A DNA stretch of 64,000 bases from Clostridium sp. Marseille-P299 (GTDB lineage: Bacteria; Bacillota; Clostridia; Lachnospirales; Lachnospiraceae): the NCBI RefSeq assembly GCF_900078195.1, contig NZ_FJVE01000007.1:992001-1056000 (forward strand), in the 5' to 3' direction. Shown one piece after another: positions 1 through 9,213 of this stretch. Both the position numbers and the translations under genes were made by a program. The notes below the pieces were generated by a model. It was not told where the DNA came from and did no database searches. It worked only from the letters and a program-made list of their open reading frames with translations. Numbering within the stretch: the stretch's first letter is position 1; the number at the start of each line of letters is the position of its first letter.

Positions 1-110
1 AATATTCATTCAGTACGGCGGCGGGGTTATTTAAGTCCATTGTAGGTCTGATCATGGTTTTAGGCTCTAATAAGTTAGCGAAAAAATTTGGTGAACAAGG
101 AATCTATTAG
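1..110 (+). CDS. ABC transporter permease, LplB-type, C-terminal end only (partial)
   Basis: The window opens inside a reading frame that ends at the TAG at 108-110. The 35 visible residues read as the last cytoplasmic and membrane part of a CUT1-type sugar permease: a hydrophobic stretch (GLFKSIVGLIMVLG) followed by a basic tail ending in FGEQGIY. This tail is typical of LplB/YtcP-system permeases for complex polysaccharide oligomers. It lies 16 bp before the second permease and in the same direction, as in lplB-lplC pairs. The identification rests on a short tail plus context. Confidence 0.7.
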   Translation, partial: YSFSTAAGLFKSIVGLIMVLGSNKLAKKFGEQGIY

Positions 111-126
111 AAGGGGGATGAGCTAT

Positions 127-1017
127 ATGACGGCGGCACATAACAAAATTAAAAGAAGCGCCAGCGATCAAGCAACACAAGTACTAATTTATATTATCAT
201 TGGTTTGATAGCATTGGCTACATTGTTACCCTTTTTATATGTAGTAGCAGGTTCCTTTGCAACGGAAAAAGAGTTAACAGAGCGAGCGTTTTTTATCATA
301 CCAAGAGAAATTTCATTCAATGCTTACCAATACATTGCACAAACAGGTGAAATTTTTCGAGGACTTAAAAATTCTTTAATTCTTACGATATTAGGTACGT
401 TCGTTAATATGTTTTTCACAACAACCTTTGCATATCCACTTTCAAAATCACAACTAAGAGGAAGAAATGCAATATTGAACTTTGTAATTATCACGATGCT
501 ATTTTCAGGTGGTATGATACCCACTTACATTTTAATGGGAACTTTAAAATTAAAGGATTCATTTTTCGGTTTGGTGTTAATGGGTGCAATTAGCCCATTT
601 AATATGATCATTGTTAAGAATTTCTTTCAAGAGCTACCAAGAGAACTTGATGAAGCAGCAAGAATCGATGGATGCTCCGAGATTCGTATTTTCGCAAAGA
701 TAGCACTACCATTATCAAAACCAGTACTTGCTTCGATTTCCTTGTTTTATGGAGTGGGCCATTGGAACGATTATTTTAATGCAATGATTTATTTAAAGCC
801 ACACAAAGAAACAGTACAAATTGTACTACGCCGAATTATTTTGTTGGCACAAGGAATACAAACAGATTTAATTAATTTTGATGCAATGGGAGCACCACCG
901 GATAAAGCAGTTAAGATGGCAGCAACAGTTGTTGCAACAGTTCCAATATTAATGGTCTATCCATTTGTTCAAAAATATTTTGCTCAAGGTGTTATGGTTG
1001 GAGCTGTAAAAGGTTGA
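127..1017 (+). CDS. Carbohydrate ABC transporter permease, LplC/YtcP type (CUT1 family)
   Basis: Inner-membrane permease of about 296 aa that would form the channel together with the permease ending at 110. It has several hydrophobic segments and the EAA loop (LDEAARIDGCSEIRIF and following, about two thirds of the way along), which contacts the ATPase subunit. The tail GVMVGAVKG is characteristic of this subfamily. The frame is open from an ATG at 88, but the purine-rich site AAGGGGG at 111-117 is best spaced (9 nt) from the ATG at 127; the ATG at 118 is too close. No ATPase gene is visible. These importers usually share a housekeeping MsmX-like ATPase, which would be encoded elsewhere. Confidence 0.88.
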   Translation: MTAAHNKIKRSASDQATQVLIYIIIGLIALATLLPFLYVVAGSFATEKELTERAFFIIPREISFNAYQYIAQTGEIFRGLKNSLILTILGTFVNMFFTTTFAYPLSKSQLRGRNAILNFVIITMLFSGGMIPTYILMGTLKLKDSFFGLVLMGAISPFNMIIVKNFFQELPRELDEAARIDGCSEIRIFAKIALPLSKPVLASISLFYGVGHWNDYFNAMIYLKPHKETVQIVLRRIILLAQGIQTDLINFDAMGAPPDKAVKMAATVVATVPILMVYPFVQKYFAQGVMVGAVKG

Positions 1018-1054
1018 TAAAAAAATTATCGTTACATACCCAATTACATAGTTA

Positions 1055-1082
1055 GCAATATCTCAGCTGCAAGGTATATTGC
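1055..1082 (+). other. Intercistronic hairpin between permease and binding-protein genes
   Basis: GCAATAT at 1055-1061 pairs with ATATTGC at 1076-1082 around a 14-nt loop. No T-run follows, so it is not a classical terminator. In sugar ABC operons such hairpins often stabilise or process the mRNA so that the binding protein is made in excess; that role here is inference. Confidence 0.4.
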
Positions 1083-1121
1083 AATGAGTCAAAAATAAAT
1101 CATTTTTAAGGAGGATGTATT

Positions 1122-2675
1122 ATGAGAAAAAGAAGCTTAAAAAAGGTAGTAGCATTACTTATGATTACTACTATGGTAGGAGCCACATTTAGTGGTTGTA
1201 AAAGTAAGAGCGCATCCAATGAAGTTGGAAGTAATGGGGACAAAAAAACAGAAATTACGATGATGACATTTGACTATGAAGGCAGTCCTTTATCTGGGGA
1301 ATATGCTGCAGAAGTTGTTCAGAAAATGGAAGATTATACAAATACAAAAGTTAAGTTTGATTGGGTACCAAGTGATAATTATGAGGAAAAATTGACCCTT
1401 GCATTAGCAGATCCAGATAGTATGCCTATGATAATGGCAGTAGGAAGTATGACTGGTGTTATTGTTAGCTCTGCAGAAGCAGGTGCATTCTGGGATTTAA
1501 GTGAGTTTATAAATGATTCAGAATCCTATCCAAATTTATCCCAAGCAAATGAAAATGTAAATAAATCACTTACTGTTGGTGGAAAACTTATAGGATTATA
1601 TAGAGCAAGACCAATCGGAAGAAATGGTTTTGGATATCGTAAAGACTGGGCAGACAAATTAGGAATTAGTGAGCCTAAAACCCTCGATGAATTTTATGAT
1701 ATGATGTATAAATTCACTTATAATGATCCAGATGGAAATGGTAAGGATGACACTTATGGAGTTGCATTATGTAAATATACTGGACCATTTGATATTATGC
1801 AGACATGGTTTGGTGTAGGCAATGGGTGGGTAGAAAAAGATGGTGATTTAGTGCCAGTTCATCAGACAGCAGAATATATGGAAGCACTTAATTGGTTCAA
1901 AAAGATGTATGATGATGGCTTAGTATATAAAGATTGGGCAGTTAGAGATACTGCAACTTGGTCTGATTCTGTTAAAAATGGTGAATGTGGTATCTACATC
2001 GACGTGCTAGATGGTGCTAGAAGAATATGGGATTATTTTGAGACAAATAGCATCCCATCCGTTACTGATTCTAGTAAAAATGCGTCAATGAATTTAGTTG
2101 GTACTATTAATGATAAAACATTAGCAACAACAGGTTATGGTGGTTTCTTTGTTATAACTAAGGCTGCAGATACGAAAGAAAAAGTAGAGGCATGTTTAAA
2201 ATTTCTAGATAAAATGTGCGATGATGAAATGTTAATTCTTTCTTCTTATGGATTAGAAGGTGTACATTGGGAAAAAGATGAAAATGGAAATTTAGTTGAT
2301 TTAGATACTCAAGATCCTGTAAAAGCGAAAGATTATGCTCCATTAAATCAAGTAGTTGCATATATTCCAAATCTAACACCAACAAGTATTAAAACAGTTA
2401 CAACGGAAAGACAAGATATTGAGTTAAGAATTAAAGAAGAGAATGTAGAGAAAGCAGTATTTAATCCAGCATCCGGTTACTTAGTAAATTCACCTACATA
2501 TTCATTAAATGGTGCATCCTTAGATCAAGAGCTTCAAGCAGCGAGAACACAATATATCTGTGGTGAAATTGATGAAGCAGGATTACAAAAAGCATGGAAG
2601 AACTGGGAGAGCTTAGGTGGAACAGAAGTAATTAAGGAAGTAAACGAACTTTACCATGCAGATTTAAATAAGTAA
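1122..2675 (+). CDS. Extracellular sugar-oligomer binding lipoprotein (CUT1 family, LplA type)
   Basis: Membrane-anchored solute-binding protein of 517 aa for the adjacent importer. A basic N-terminus and hydrophobic core lead to a lipobox (FSGC) with C26 as the lipidated cysteine, followed by a polar linker. The mature part reads as a long-form family 1 solute-binding protein: the KDWADKLGISEPKTLDEF region and a DPDGNGKDDTYG loop resembling a calcium site are typical of LplA-like proteins. Its start is set by AAGGAGG just upstream of ATG 1122. The substrate is probably rhamnogalacturonan-derived oligosaccharide, inferred from the lyase gene directly downstream. The operon likely continues through a weak terminator at 2722-2752. 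Confidence 0.88.
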   Translation: MRKRSLKKVVALLMITTMVGATFSGCKSKSASNEVGSNGDKKTEITMMTFDYEGSPLSGEYAAEVVQKMEDYTNTKVKFDWVPSDNYEEKLTLALADPDSMPMIMAVGSMTGVIVSSAEAGAFWDLSEFINDSESYPNLSQANENVNKSLTVGGKLIGLYRARPIGRNGFGYRKDWADKLGISEPKTLDEFYDMMYKFTYNDPDGNGKDDTYGVALCKYTGPFDIMQTWFGVGNGWVEKDGDLVPVHQTAEYMEALNWFKKMYDDGLVYKDWAVRDTATWSDSVKNGECGIYIDVLDGARRIWDYFETNSIPSVTDSSKNASMNLVGTINDKTLATTGYGGFFVITKAADTKEKVEACLKFLDKMCDDEMLILSSYGLEGVHWEKDENGNLVDLDTQDPVKAKDYAPLNQVVAYIPNLTPTSIKTVTTERQDIELRIKEENVEKAVFNPASGYLVNSPTYSLNGASLDQELQAARTQYICGEIDEAGLQKAWKNWESLGGTEVIKEVNELYHADLNK

Positions 2676-2721
2676 TTTTTATAATAACGCTTTGAAACTT
2701 TTTCAGGGTATAATTGATATA

Positions 2722-2752
2722 GAAAGAGGCTGTCAAAGACAGCTTCTTTTCT
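2722..2752 (+). terminator. Intrinsic terminator after the binding-protein gene
   Basis: GGCTGTC and GACAGC pair around AAA, flanked by GAAAGA/TTCTTTTC. The stem is followed by a short T-rich stretch. It may be partial and attenuate expression of the lyase gene relative to the binding protein. Confidence 0.7.
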
Positions 2753-2853
2753 GTATTTGATTAGTATTGATAAACCTTGCGGATAAAAGTTTAAAGCATA
2801 AAGAGTACTTTACACTCAATGATTAAGCTGCTTGTAGTAGCATGGAGGTTATA

Positions 2854-5280
2854 ATGATAAAACCAATAATAAAACAATTAGAAGATAATTTTGTAACTAT
2901 TACTTGGAATAAAGTTAGTGATGCTAAGACATATAACATTTATTATGCAGATAAAGATACGAAAACGGTAAAGTATCAAAAGATTGCATCAACATCAGAG
3001 TGTGTTTTTACTTTAGAAAAAGCTACCCATGTGCCTCATTATATAAAAGTTTCAGCAGTGATCAATGATAAAGAACAATTATTAAGTGAGGTATTAAAGA
3101 CTCCTGTAAAAAAAGTATTTGAACCCAAATTAGAGAAACTTAACAGGGGACTTATCGTTGTTAAAACAAAGGAAGGAATATTCTTAAGTTGGAGATTGTT
3201 CTTAAATGAGGTAAATGGTTATACAGATACTGGATTGTCTGGTATGGATTTTGTAGTGTATAAGAATGGAGAAAAAATTTCAACTGTAGCTGATAGTACA
3301 AACTATTTAGATAAAACAGGTACGATGAATGATTTGTATGCAGTGGCTCCTTATTTGAACGGCAAGGAGTTTGCTCCTTGCGAGGGGAAAAAAGCATTTT
3401 CTAGCGGTGTGAATTATTTAGAAATTCCTTTAGATAGACCAGAGGGTGGAGTTACACCTGCAGGGGAGGCGTATACATATTCTGCAAACGACATTAGTGT
3501 TGGTGATGTGGACGGTGATGGAGAGTATGAATACATAGTGAAATGGGACCCTTCCAATTCTCATGATGTCTCCATTAAAGGTTACACAGGAAAGTGTTAT
3601 ATTGATTGTTATAAATTAGATGGTAAAAAACTTTGGCGTCTAGATATGGGGGTTAATATTCGAGCTGGTGCACATTACACGCAATTTATGGTCTATGATT
3701 TTAATAATGATGGGAAGGCTGAAATTGCTGTAAAAACTGCGCCTGGAACGAAAATGATAAGTTACAATGAGTCGGGTGATTTGGGGAGTGAAAGATTTAT
3801 TACCATGCCAGAGGAAGATATTAAGGCTGGTTATGGACACGAGGATAATTATGTTTGTTCCAGTGATGATTACAAAAATTATATAATAGACTTGTTTTTA
3901 AATTGGCATAAACATCCTGAGGTAATAAAAGGACAATGGCCAGATACTTTAGAAGCATGTTTTGGTATAGAAAAAAAATACTCATACCCACTAAAGGAAG
4001 AAGACGCGAAAGAACTTGCAGAATATTTTATTCATGTTTATGCACCAATGAGAAGCGAGAAAAACCATTTAGAGAAATGCGAAGGCTTTATTATGAAAGG
4101 GCCAGAATATCTTACGATGTTTGCAGGGGATGGCAGTGAGATTGAAACGATTCCATTTCCAACTCCACGTGTAGATGATGGACTATTATGGGGAGATTAT
4201 GCAATGCCTAGAATTGAACCATGCAACCGTGTGGATCGCTTCTTATCAGGAGTAGCGTACTTAGATGGTGAAAATCCATATCTAATTATTTGTAGGGGTT
4301 ATTACACAAGAGCAGCGATAACTGCATATCAGTTTTTTGATAATCATTTTAAAGAGCATTTTAAAGTAGATACAGGTTTTGTTCCTATGTCAAATCCATT
4401 TCATGGGAATCCACATGAATATGAAGGAAGTGATCCTGTATATGGAACTTTGGCGGGACAGGGAAATCATAGCTTATCCACAGCGGATGTAGACGGTGAT
4501 GGATGCCATGAAATCATTTATGGCGGAGCAGTAATTGATCACGATGGAAGTCTTTTATATAGTAGTTATGGATACTTACCAGACGGTACATATGCTAAAT
4601 TTGGTCATGGTGATGCGATGCATGTTGCAGATATTGATCCGGATCGACCAGGTCTTGAAATTTTCAATGTATTTGAAGGTGGAAGCGCGGCTCCTTATGG
4701 ATTTGCATTAAGAGATGCGGCAACTGGAGAAGCCATTTTTGGTGAGTATGCAGAAGAAGATTTAGGTAGATGTATGATTGGAGATATCGACCCAACAAAG
4801 AGAGGACTAGAAGTTTGGGTAAGAGAAACCTACTCTTGTACAGGAGAAAAACTTTCCGTTCCTTTACTTGGTACCAATCAATCCATACGTTGGGCACCAG
4901 ATTTGACTACACAGGTAACCGATGGAGTCGATTATGTAGGAGGTAAGCACACAGGTATTATTAATGATAATATCCACGGAATTATGTTAAAACCAGAAGG
5001 AACAATGACCAATAATGGAACGAAAGGAAATCCTTGCTTAGTAGCAGATTTGTTTGGTGATTTTCGCGAAGAGTTGGTGTTACGTACAATAGATAGTAAA
5101 TATCTTCGCATTTATACAAATGCAGTAATAACGAATCATAAATTATTTACCTTCATGCATGATATTCAGTATCGTACGGGAATCGCATGGCAAAACAATT
5201 GCTATAATCAACCTGCGTATCCATCGTTTTATTATGCTTCCGATATGGATTTTCGCTATGTGTTGCCATGGTTGGCATAA
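2854..5280 (+). CDS. Rhamnogalacturonan lyase, polysaccharide lyase family 11 (YesX-like, cytoplasmic)
   Basis: Protein of about 808 aa. A fibronectin-like N-terminal domain (about residues 1-90) precedes the PL11 eight-bladed beta-propeller. Calcium-binding repeats DVDGDGEYE, DFNNDGKAE and DVDGDGCHE are visible, as are the family sequences GGVTPAGEAYTYSANDISVGD and WDPSNSHD. PL11 enzymes cleave the rhamnose-galacturonate backbone of pectin by beta-elimination. There is no signal peptide, so the enzyme should act in the cytoplasm on imported oligomers, like Bacillus YesX rather than secreted YesW. The frame begins at ATG 2842, but that ATG is embedded in the GGAGG site (2844-2848) serving ATG 2854, which is the better start. 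Endo versus exo action cannot be read from the sequence. Confidence 0.88.
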   Translation: MIKPIIKQLEDNFVTITWNKVSDAKTYNIYYADKDTKTVKYQKIASTSECVFTLEKATHVPHYIKVSAVINDKEQLLSEVLKTPVKKVFEPKLEKLNRGLIVVKTKEGIFLSWRLFLNEVNGYTDTGLSGMDFVVYKNGEKISTVADSTNYLDKTGTMNDLYAVAPYLNGKEFAPCEGKKAFSSGVNYLEIPLDRPEGGVTPAGEAYTYSANDISVGDVDGDGEYEYIVKWDPSNSHDVSIKGYTGKCYIDCYKLDGKKLWRLDMGVNIRAGAHYTQFMVYDFNNDGKAEIAVKTAPGTKMISYNESGDLGSERFITMPEEDIKAGYGHEDNYVCSSDDYKNYIIDLFLNWHKHPEVIKGQWPDTLEACFGIEKKYSYPLKEEDAKELAEYFIHVYAPMRSEKNHLEKCEGFIMKGPEYLTMFAGDGSEIETIPFPTPRVDDGLLWGDYAMPRIEPCNRVDRFLSGVAYLDGENPYLIICRGYYTRAAITAYQFFDNHFKEHFKVDTGFVPMSNPFHGNPHEYEGSDPVYGTLAGQGNHSLSTADVDGDGCHEIIYGGAVIDHDGSLLYSSYGYLPDGTYAKFGHGDAMHVADIDPDRPGLEIFNVFEGGSAAPYGFALRDAATGEAIFGEYAEEDLGRCMIGDIDPTKRGLEVWVRETYSCTGEKLSVPLLGTNQSIRWAPDLTTQVTDGVDYVGGKHTGIINDNIHGIMLKPEGTMTNNGTKGNPCLVADLFGDFREELVLRTIDSKYLRIYTNAVITNHKLFTFMHDIQYRTGIAWQNNCYNQPAYPSFYYASDMDFRYVLPWLA

Positions 5281-5415
5281 ACATGGTTGACATGAACAAG
5301 ATTGCCATAGAACAAGATTTTCATAAAACATAATTGTTATAGAATTATGGTTGGCATAAAGTTAATTGATTTGATTTATGGAAATCGCGTATTTTATAAA
5401 TATTGGAGGTATTTT

Positions 5416-6681
5416 ATGGAGGCAAAATTAATTGGAACTATCGATATTACGGCTGCTGGCAATGGAAAAGGTTTATTAGGTGATATCAACGGCGATGGTA
5501 GAATGGAGCTTATCTTTGGGCAGGCAGATTCTAATATAGATGATAGATATGTGCCCCACCAGATTACCTGTGTAACTGCCTATAATTTAAACGGAATTCT
5601 TTTATGGCAAACAGGTACGCCAGAGGAGACGCCAGGTGGTTTTGGTTCTGATTTCCCGATACAGATTTATGATATTGATGGGGATGGAAAATTAGAAATT
5701 TTATGTGTTATGAACAAGAAATTCCTTATCCTTGATGGAATGGATGGAACGGTAAAAAAGAGTTTTGATTTACCAGGAGAAGAGGCACATGACTGTATCA
5801 TCATAGCTAATTTACAAGGAAAAGAACGTCCATCTGATATTATTTTAAAGGATCGATACCATAAAATGTGGGCCCTTGATGAGGATTTTAATCTCTTATG
5901 GACTCATGATGGAAACTTAGGACATTTTCCATGGGTGTATGATGTAAATGGCGATGGTTTTGATGAAGTAATGGCAGGCTATGATTTACTTGATCATAAT
6001 GGAAAAATATTATGGTCTTGCAAAGATTTGGATGACCATGCGGATTGTTTATGGGTTGGGGATGTAAATGGTGACGGTAAATTAGAGATTGCAGTTGGTG
6101 GTAGCGTTACTTGTTTATATGATATTGATGGAAATGAACTTTGGAGATATGAAGGATCCATTGAATCTCAGCACATTGCCTTAGGTAAATTTAAAAAAAA
6201 TGAGCCAGGATTAATGATTGCTGGACTAGATCGAATCGTTCGTGGTGATGGATATAAAGGGCAATGGGATGGCAAAGATGGAATGTTTTTAATTGATTTT
6301 AAGGGAAGGGAAGTTTGGAAAGAGGATAGAAAAACAAAAGGATGGCTAACCATTGTTGATACCCTTAGAAATTGGAACGGTGATGGAGACGATTATATAT
6401 TAGCATATCGTAGAGGGGGAGGAGTTAATCCTGCACTTTATGATGGCGATGGTAATATAGTTGTTGAGTTTGGTGCGGATGGATATGTTTTGCATGGGGA
6501 TTTGTTTGGTAGAAATAAAGAGGATGTTATTGTGTATACGCCAGAAAAGGCATATATATTTTCTGGTACAGAGTATGATTTAAGCGATAAACCATCTGGA
6601 GTAGCAATCCCTCAGATAAAAAGATTATATTCCTCTACACTTTATCCTGGTGGGGAATATGTGACTATCTCTTTAAATTAA
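5416..6681 (+). CDS. VCBS/FG-GAP repeat beta-propeller protein, probably pectin-related
   Basis: Protein of about 421 aa made almost entirely of beta-propeller blades with calcium loops DINGDGRME, DIDGDGKLE, DVNGDGFDE and DVNGDGKLE. It has no signal peptide, so it is probably cytoplasmic. The fold and loops resemble the propeller of the PL11 lyase just upstream, but the overall sequence is shorter and I cannot assign it to a lyase family. Position 136 bp after the lyase and before a strong terminator suggests the same operon and a role in rhamnogalacturonan oligomer processing. The frame opens at ATG 5347, but TTGGAGG at 5403-5409 fixes the start at ATG 5416. A catalytic role is possible but unproven. 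Confidence 0.7.
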   Translation: MEAKLIGTIDITAAGNGKGLLGDINGDGRMELIFGQADSNIDDRYVPHQITCVTAYNLNGILLWQTGTPEETPGGFGSDFPIQIYDIDGDGKLEILCVMNKKFLILDGMDGTVKKSFDLPGEEAHDCIIIANLQGKERPSDIILKDRYHKMWALDEDFNLLWTHDGNLGHFPWVYDVNGDGFDEVMAGYDLLDHNGKILWSCKDLDDHADCLWVGDVNGDGKLEIAVGGSVTCLYDIDGNELWRYEGSIESQHIALGKFKKNEPGLMIAGLDRIVRGDGYKGQWDGKDGMFLIDFKGREVWKEDRKTKGWLTIVDTLRNWNGDGDDYILAYRRGGGVNPALYDGDGNIVVEFGADGYVLHGDLFGRNKEDVIVYTPEKAYIFSGTEYDLSDKPSGVAIPQIKRLYSSTLYPGGEYVTISLN

Positions 6682-6749
6682 CTCATTATCTTATCTTACA
6701 TTCAATGATAAAGAAGATAATATCAAAATAAGTTAGAAAAGTTATAGAT

Positions 6750-6801
6750 AATCCCAAAATACCATAAAGGGCGGAAGAGTCCTTTACAGCATTTTGGGAT
6801 T
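6750..6801. terminator. Bidirectional terminator between convergent genes
   Basis: AATCCCAAAAT (6750-6760) pairs perfectly with ATTTTGGGATT (6791-6801), and an inner stem AAAGG/CCTTT lies at 6766-6770 and 6781-6785. It sits between the plus-strand pectin operon and the minus-strand PepSY gene and could serve both. Confidence 0.7.
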
Positions 6802-6833
6802 TGTATTTGCTAAATTATTTAGAATATAATCTT

Positions 6834-7742
6834 CTAATTATTCTTAAGGTTCTCTACATCCTTACTAATAATATTCCCAGTGCTTGCATTAATTTCATAA
6901 TCATATTCTTTATCTGCAGTATAAAATTCTATTTCATATTCTTTAACACCATCATCTGTATCTAGCTTAATTCTAAGGGATGTAGCATCAGCTTCGTTAA
7001 TACCTGCATCTTTAAGAGCAATTGCCATAGCCTCATCCTCAGTGATTAATTCATTAGAATTATCAGCAGTGTTATTGGAATTGTTATTAAAATCATTTTC
7101 AATATCGTTATCAAAGCTGATAACTTCACCAGAAATAGCGTTTATATCGTAATCATATTCTGTATTACCAGAGTAGAATTCTATTTCATATTCTTTCATA
7201 CCATCATCTGTATCTAGTTTAATTCTAAAATTAGTAATGTCTGACTCTTTAAGACCTGCATGCTCTAAAGCGATTTTCTTAGCCTCATCCTCAGTGATTA
7301 CGTTACTAGCATCCCCTGAAGTGTTATTGCTATTTGAAGTATCATTAGAATTGCTATTAAAATCATTTTCAACATCGTTATCAAAACTAATAATTTCGCC
7401 AGAAATAGCGTTTATATCGTAATCATACTCAGTATTTCCTGAAAGAAACTCCACTTCATATTCCTTAATGCCATCATCGGTATCTAGTTTAATTCTAAAA
7501 TTAGTGATGTCTGATTCCTGTATACCTGAATGTTCTAGCGCAATTTTCTTAGCTTCATCTTCAGTGATAAGATTGTTAGAATCAGTTGTAGTTCCATTAT
7601 TATTTGTGTTATCTGTAACTGTATTTTTTACAGTTTGATTGTTATTAGAAGTAGCTACATTATCGTTTAAACCATTGCATCCTACAAGAGCTGCAGATAC
7701 GGTTGCAAATGTTAGTGCTGTCATTAATAATTTGTTTTTCAT
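6834..7742 (-). CDS. Lipoprotein with three PepSY-like domains
   Basis: 302-aa surface lipoprotein with a signal peptide and lipobox (ALVGC, C22). Three tandem PepSY-like repeats follow at about residues 60-110, 147-200 and 230-295. Each starts with ITEDEAK/M-IAL, contains LRIKLDTDDG or FRIKLDTDDG followed by KEYE, and ends DYDINA-SGEIIS or similar. Asparagine-rich linkers (NSNSNDTSNSNN type) join them. PepSY domains are thought to bind or inhibit proteases or sense envelope state. The gene lies downstream of and parallel to a histidine kinase/response regulator pair, with 115 bp between that can hold its own promoter; RBS AAAGGAGG is clear. A role as partner or target of that system is inference. 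Confidence 0.85.
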   Translation of the reverse strand: MKNKLLMTALTFATVSAALVGCNGLNDNVATSNNNQTVKNTVTDNTNNNGTTTDSNNLITEDEAKKIALEHSGIQESDITNFRIKLDTDDGIKEYEVEFLSGNTEYDYDINAISGEIISFDNDVENDFNSNSNDTSNSNNTSGDASNVITEDEAKKIALEHAGLKESDITNFRIKLDTDDGMKEYEIEFYSGNTEYDYDINAISGEVISFDNDIENDFNNNSNNTADNSNELITEDEAMAIALKDAGINEADATSLRIKLDTDDGVKEYEIEFYTADKEYDYEINASTGNIISKDVENLKNN

Positions 7743-7857
7743 TTTTAAATTCCTCCTTTTTGATTATGAATCTATCATAACTGCCTTAAATTAAAATAAA
7801 ATTAAAACGAAAAAAAATTTTAAAATCATGATTAACATCAAGCATAAGATAAACTTC

Positions 7858-9213
7858 TTATTTAAAGAATTTAAATGTAAATGTCGAACCTTCATTTAAA
7901 ACACTGTCTACTTCGATGGTACCACCATGAGCATTCACAATCCATTTGACCATAGAAAGGCCTAGTCCGATGCCACCTTCTTTATTTGAAGTACGTGATG
8001 GGTCAACTTGATAAAAACGATCCCATATTTTCGAAATTTTATCTTTGGGAATACCAATGCCATCGTCTTTGACATATCCGATGATGGTCGAGCCTTTTAA
8101 GGACAAGCCTACCCAAATGTTCCCTCCGTGTTTTCCATAAGTTATGGCGTTTGAAATGAGATTAATAAATAATCGCATTATCATTGTTTCATCAGAAGTA
8201 TACATAATATCAGGTTCTATCTCTGTTTTTATAGAAATCTCTTTTCCTTTTGCCAAGTCTTTTTGGTCCTCAACAACAACCTCTAAAATATCACTTAAGT
8301 TTACCTCTTCAAAGTGTAATGCTTGTGTTCCCTTATCCGTTCTTGCCAGCGTGAGTAATTGCGATATAAGTCCAGCCATCTTTTTAGATTGTCCAAGTAT
8401 TATAGATAAGCTTTCCTTAGCTTCATCTAGTGAAGTTGCGTTTTCTAGTGCATATTCACACTGTGAAATAATAACGGATGTCGGTGTGCGTAATTCATGG
8501 GATACATCGGAAGTGAATTGCTTTTCACTTTCAAAAGACGTTTGTAAACGATCTAACATACCATCAAAGGTGTGCGCAAGTTGATGAATTTCATCTGTCC
8601 CATTTCCTAATTGAATGCGTTTAGATAAATCATTTCCATCACTGATTTTTTTTGCAGTATCATTAATTTGCATTACAGGGCGAAATGCTTTTTTTGTAAT
8701 GAAATAACCGCCAACAGCGATGAATAACACAAGAAATGGAAATACAATCACAGATAAATGAATCATAGTATTCATTGCGGATCCGGCGGAAGATATAGAA
8801 GTAATACCACGAACCCAAACATTACCATAACCATTTACTTCAACTAAAATATCGTATACATACCATTCCATACCCATATCATTTACTGTCTGTATATGCT
8901 CTGATGTAAAATCAACATTGTTAAGAAAGTCACGGGGAACCCGTCCATAGATAAGAGATTGATTCATATCATATACTGACAGATAAACTTCATCTTCAAA
9001 GAAATCTATATCAAAAACTAATTTATTGTTTTTTTCATCATATCTAATATCCTCTAAACTATCTAAAACCACTTCTGTTAGATTTCTCTGGGATAGTGAT
9101 GAGATTTGATTATTACTCATTTTAAATAAAAGCGAGATTACAAGAATCGCTAATATCGTCATAAAAATGGTGTACCATAAGGTTACCTTAAATTTAATTG
9201 ATAATCGCTTCAT
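7858..9213 (-). CDS. Sensor histidine kinase, HAMP-HisKA-HATPase type
   Basis: 451-aa membrane kinase. The N-terminal membrane segment (about residues 11-30) and a second one (about 152-172) enclose an extracytoplasmic sensor of about 120 aa. HAMP follows (about 174-225), then the HisKA box SDVSHELRTPTSVI with H239, then the HATPase domain with N-box NLISNAITYG, DDGIGIP and GGIGLGLS. It overlaps the response regulator gene by 4 nt (ATGA), so the two are translationally coupled. The stimulus is unknown; association with PepSY lipoproteins is common in Firmicute envelope-stress systems. Confidence 0.93.
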   Translation of the reverse strand: MKRLSIKFKVTLWYTIFMTILAILVISLLFKMSNNQISSLSQRNLTEVVLDSLEDIRYDEKNNKLVFDIDFFEDEVYLSVYDMNQSLIYGRVPRDFLNNVDFTSEHIQTVNDMGMEWYVYDILVEVNGYGNVWVRGITSISSAGSAMNTMIHLSVIVFPFLVLFIAVGGYFITKKAFRPVMQINDTAKKISDGNDLSKRIQLGNGTDEIHQLAHTFDGMLDRLQTSFESEKQFTSDVSHELRTPTSVIISQCEYALENATSLDEAKESLSIILGQSKKMAGLISQLLTLARTDKGTQALHFEEVNLSDILEVVVEDQKDLAKGKEISIKTEIEPDIMYTSDETMIMRLFINLISNAITYGKHGGNIWVGLSLKGSTIIGYVKDDGIGIPKDKISKIWDRFYQVDPSRTSNKEGGIGLGLSMVKWIVNAHGGTIEVDSVLNEGSTFTFKFFK

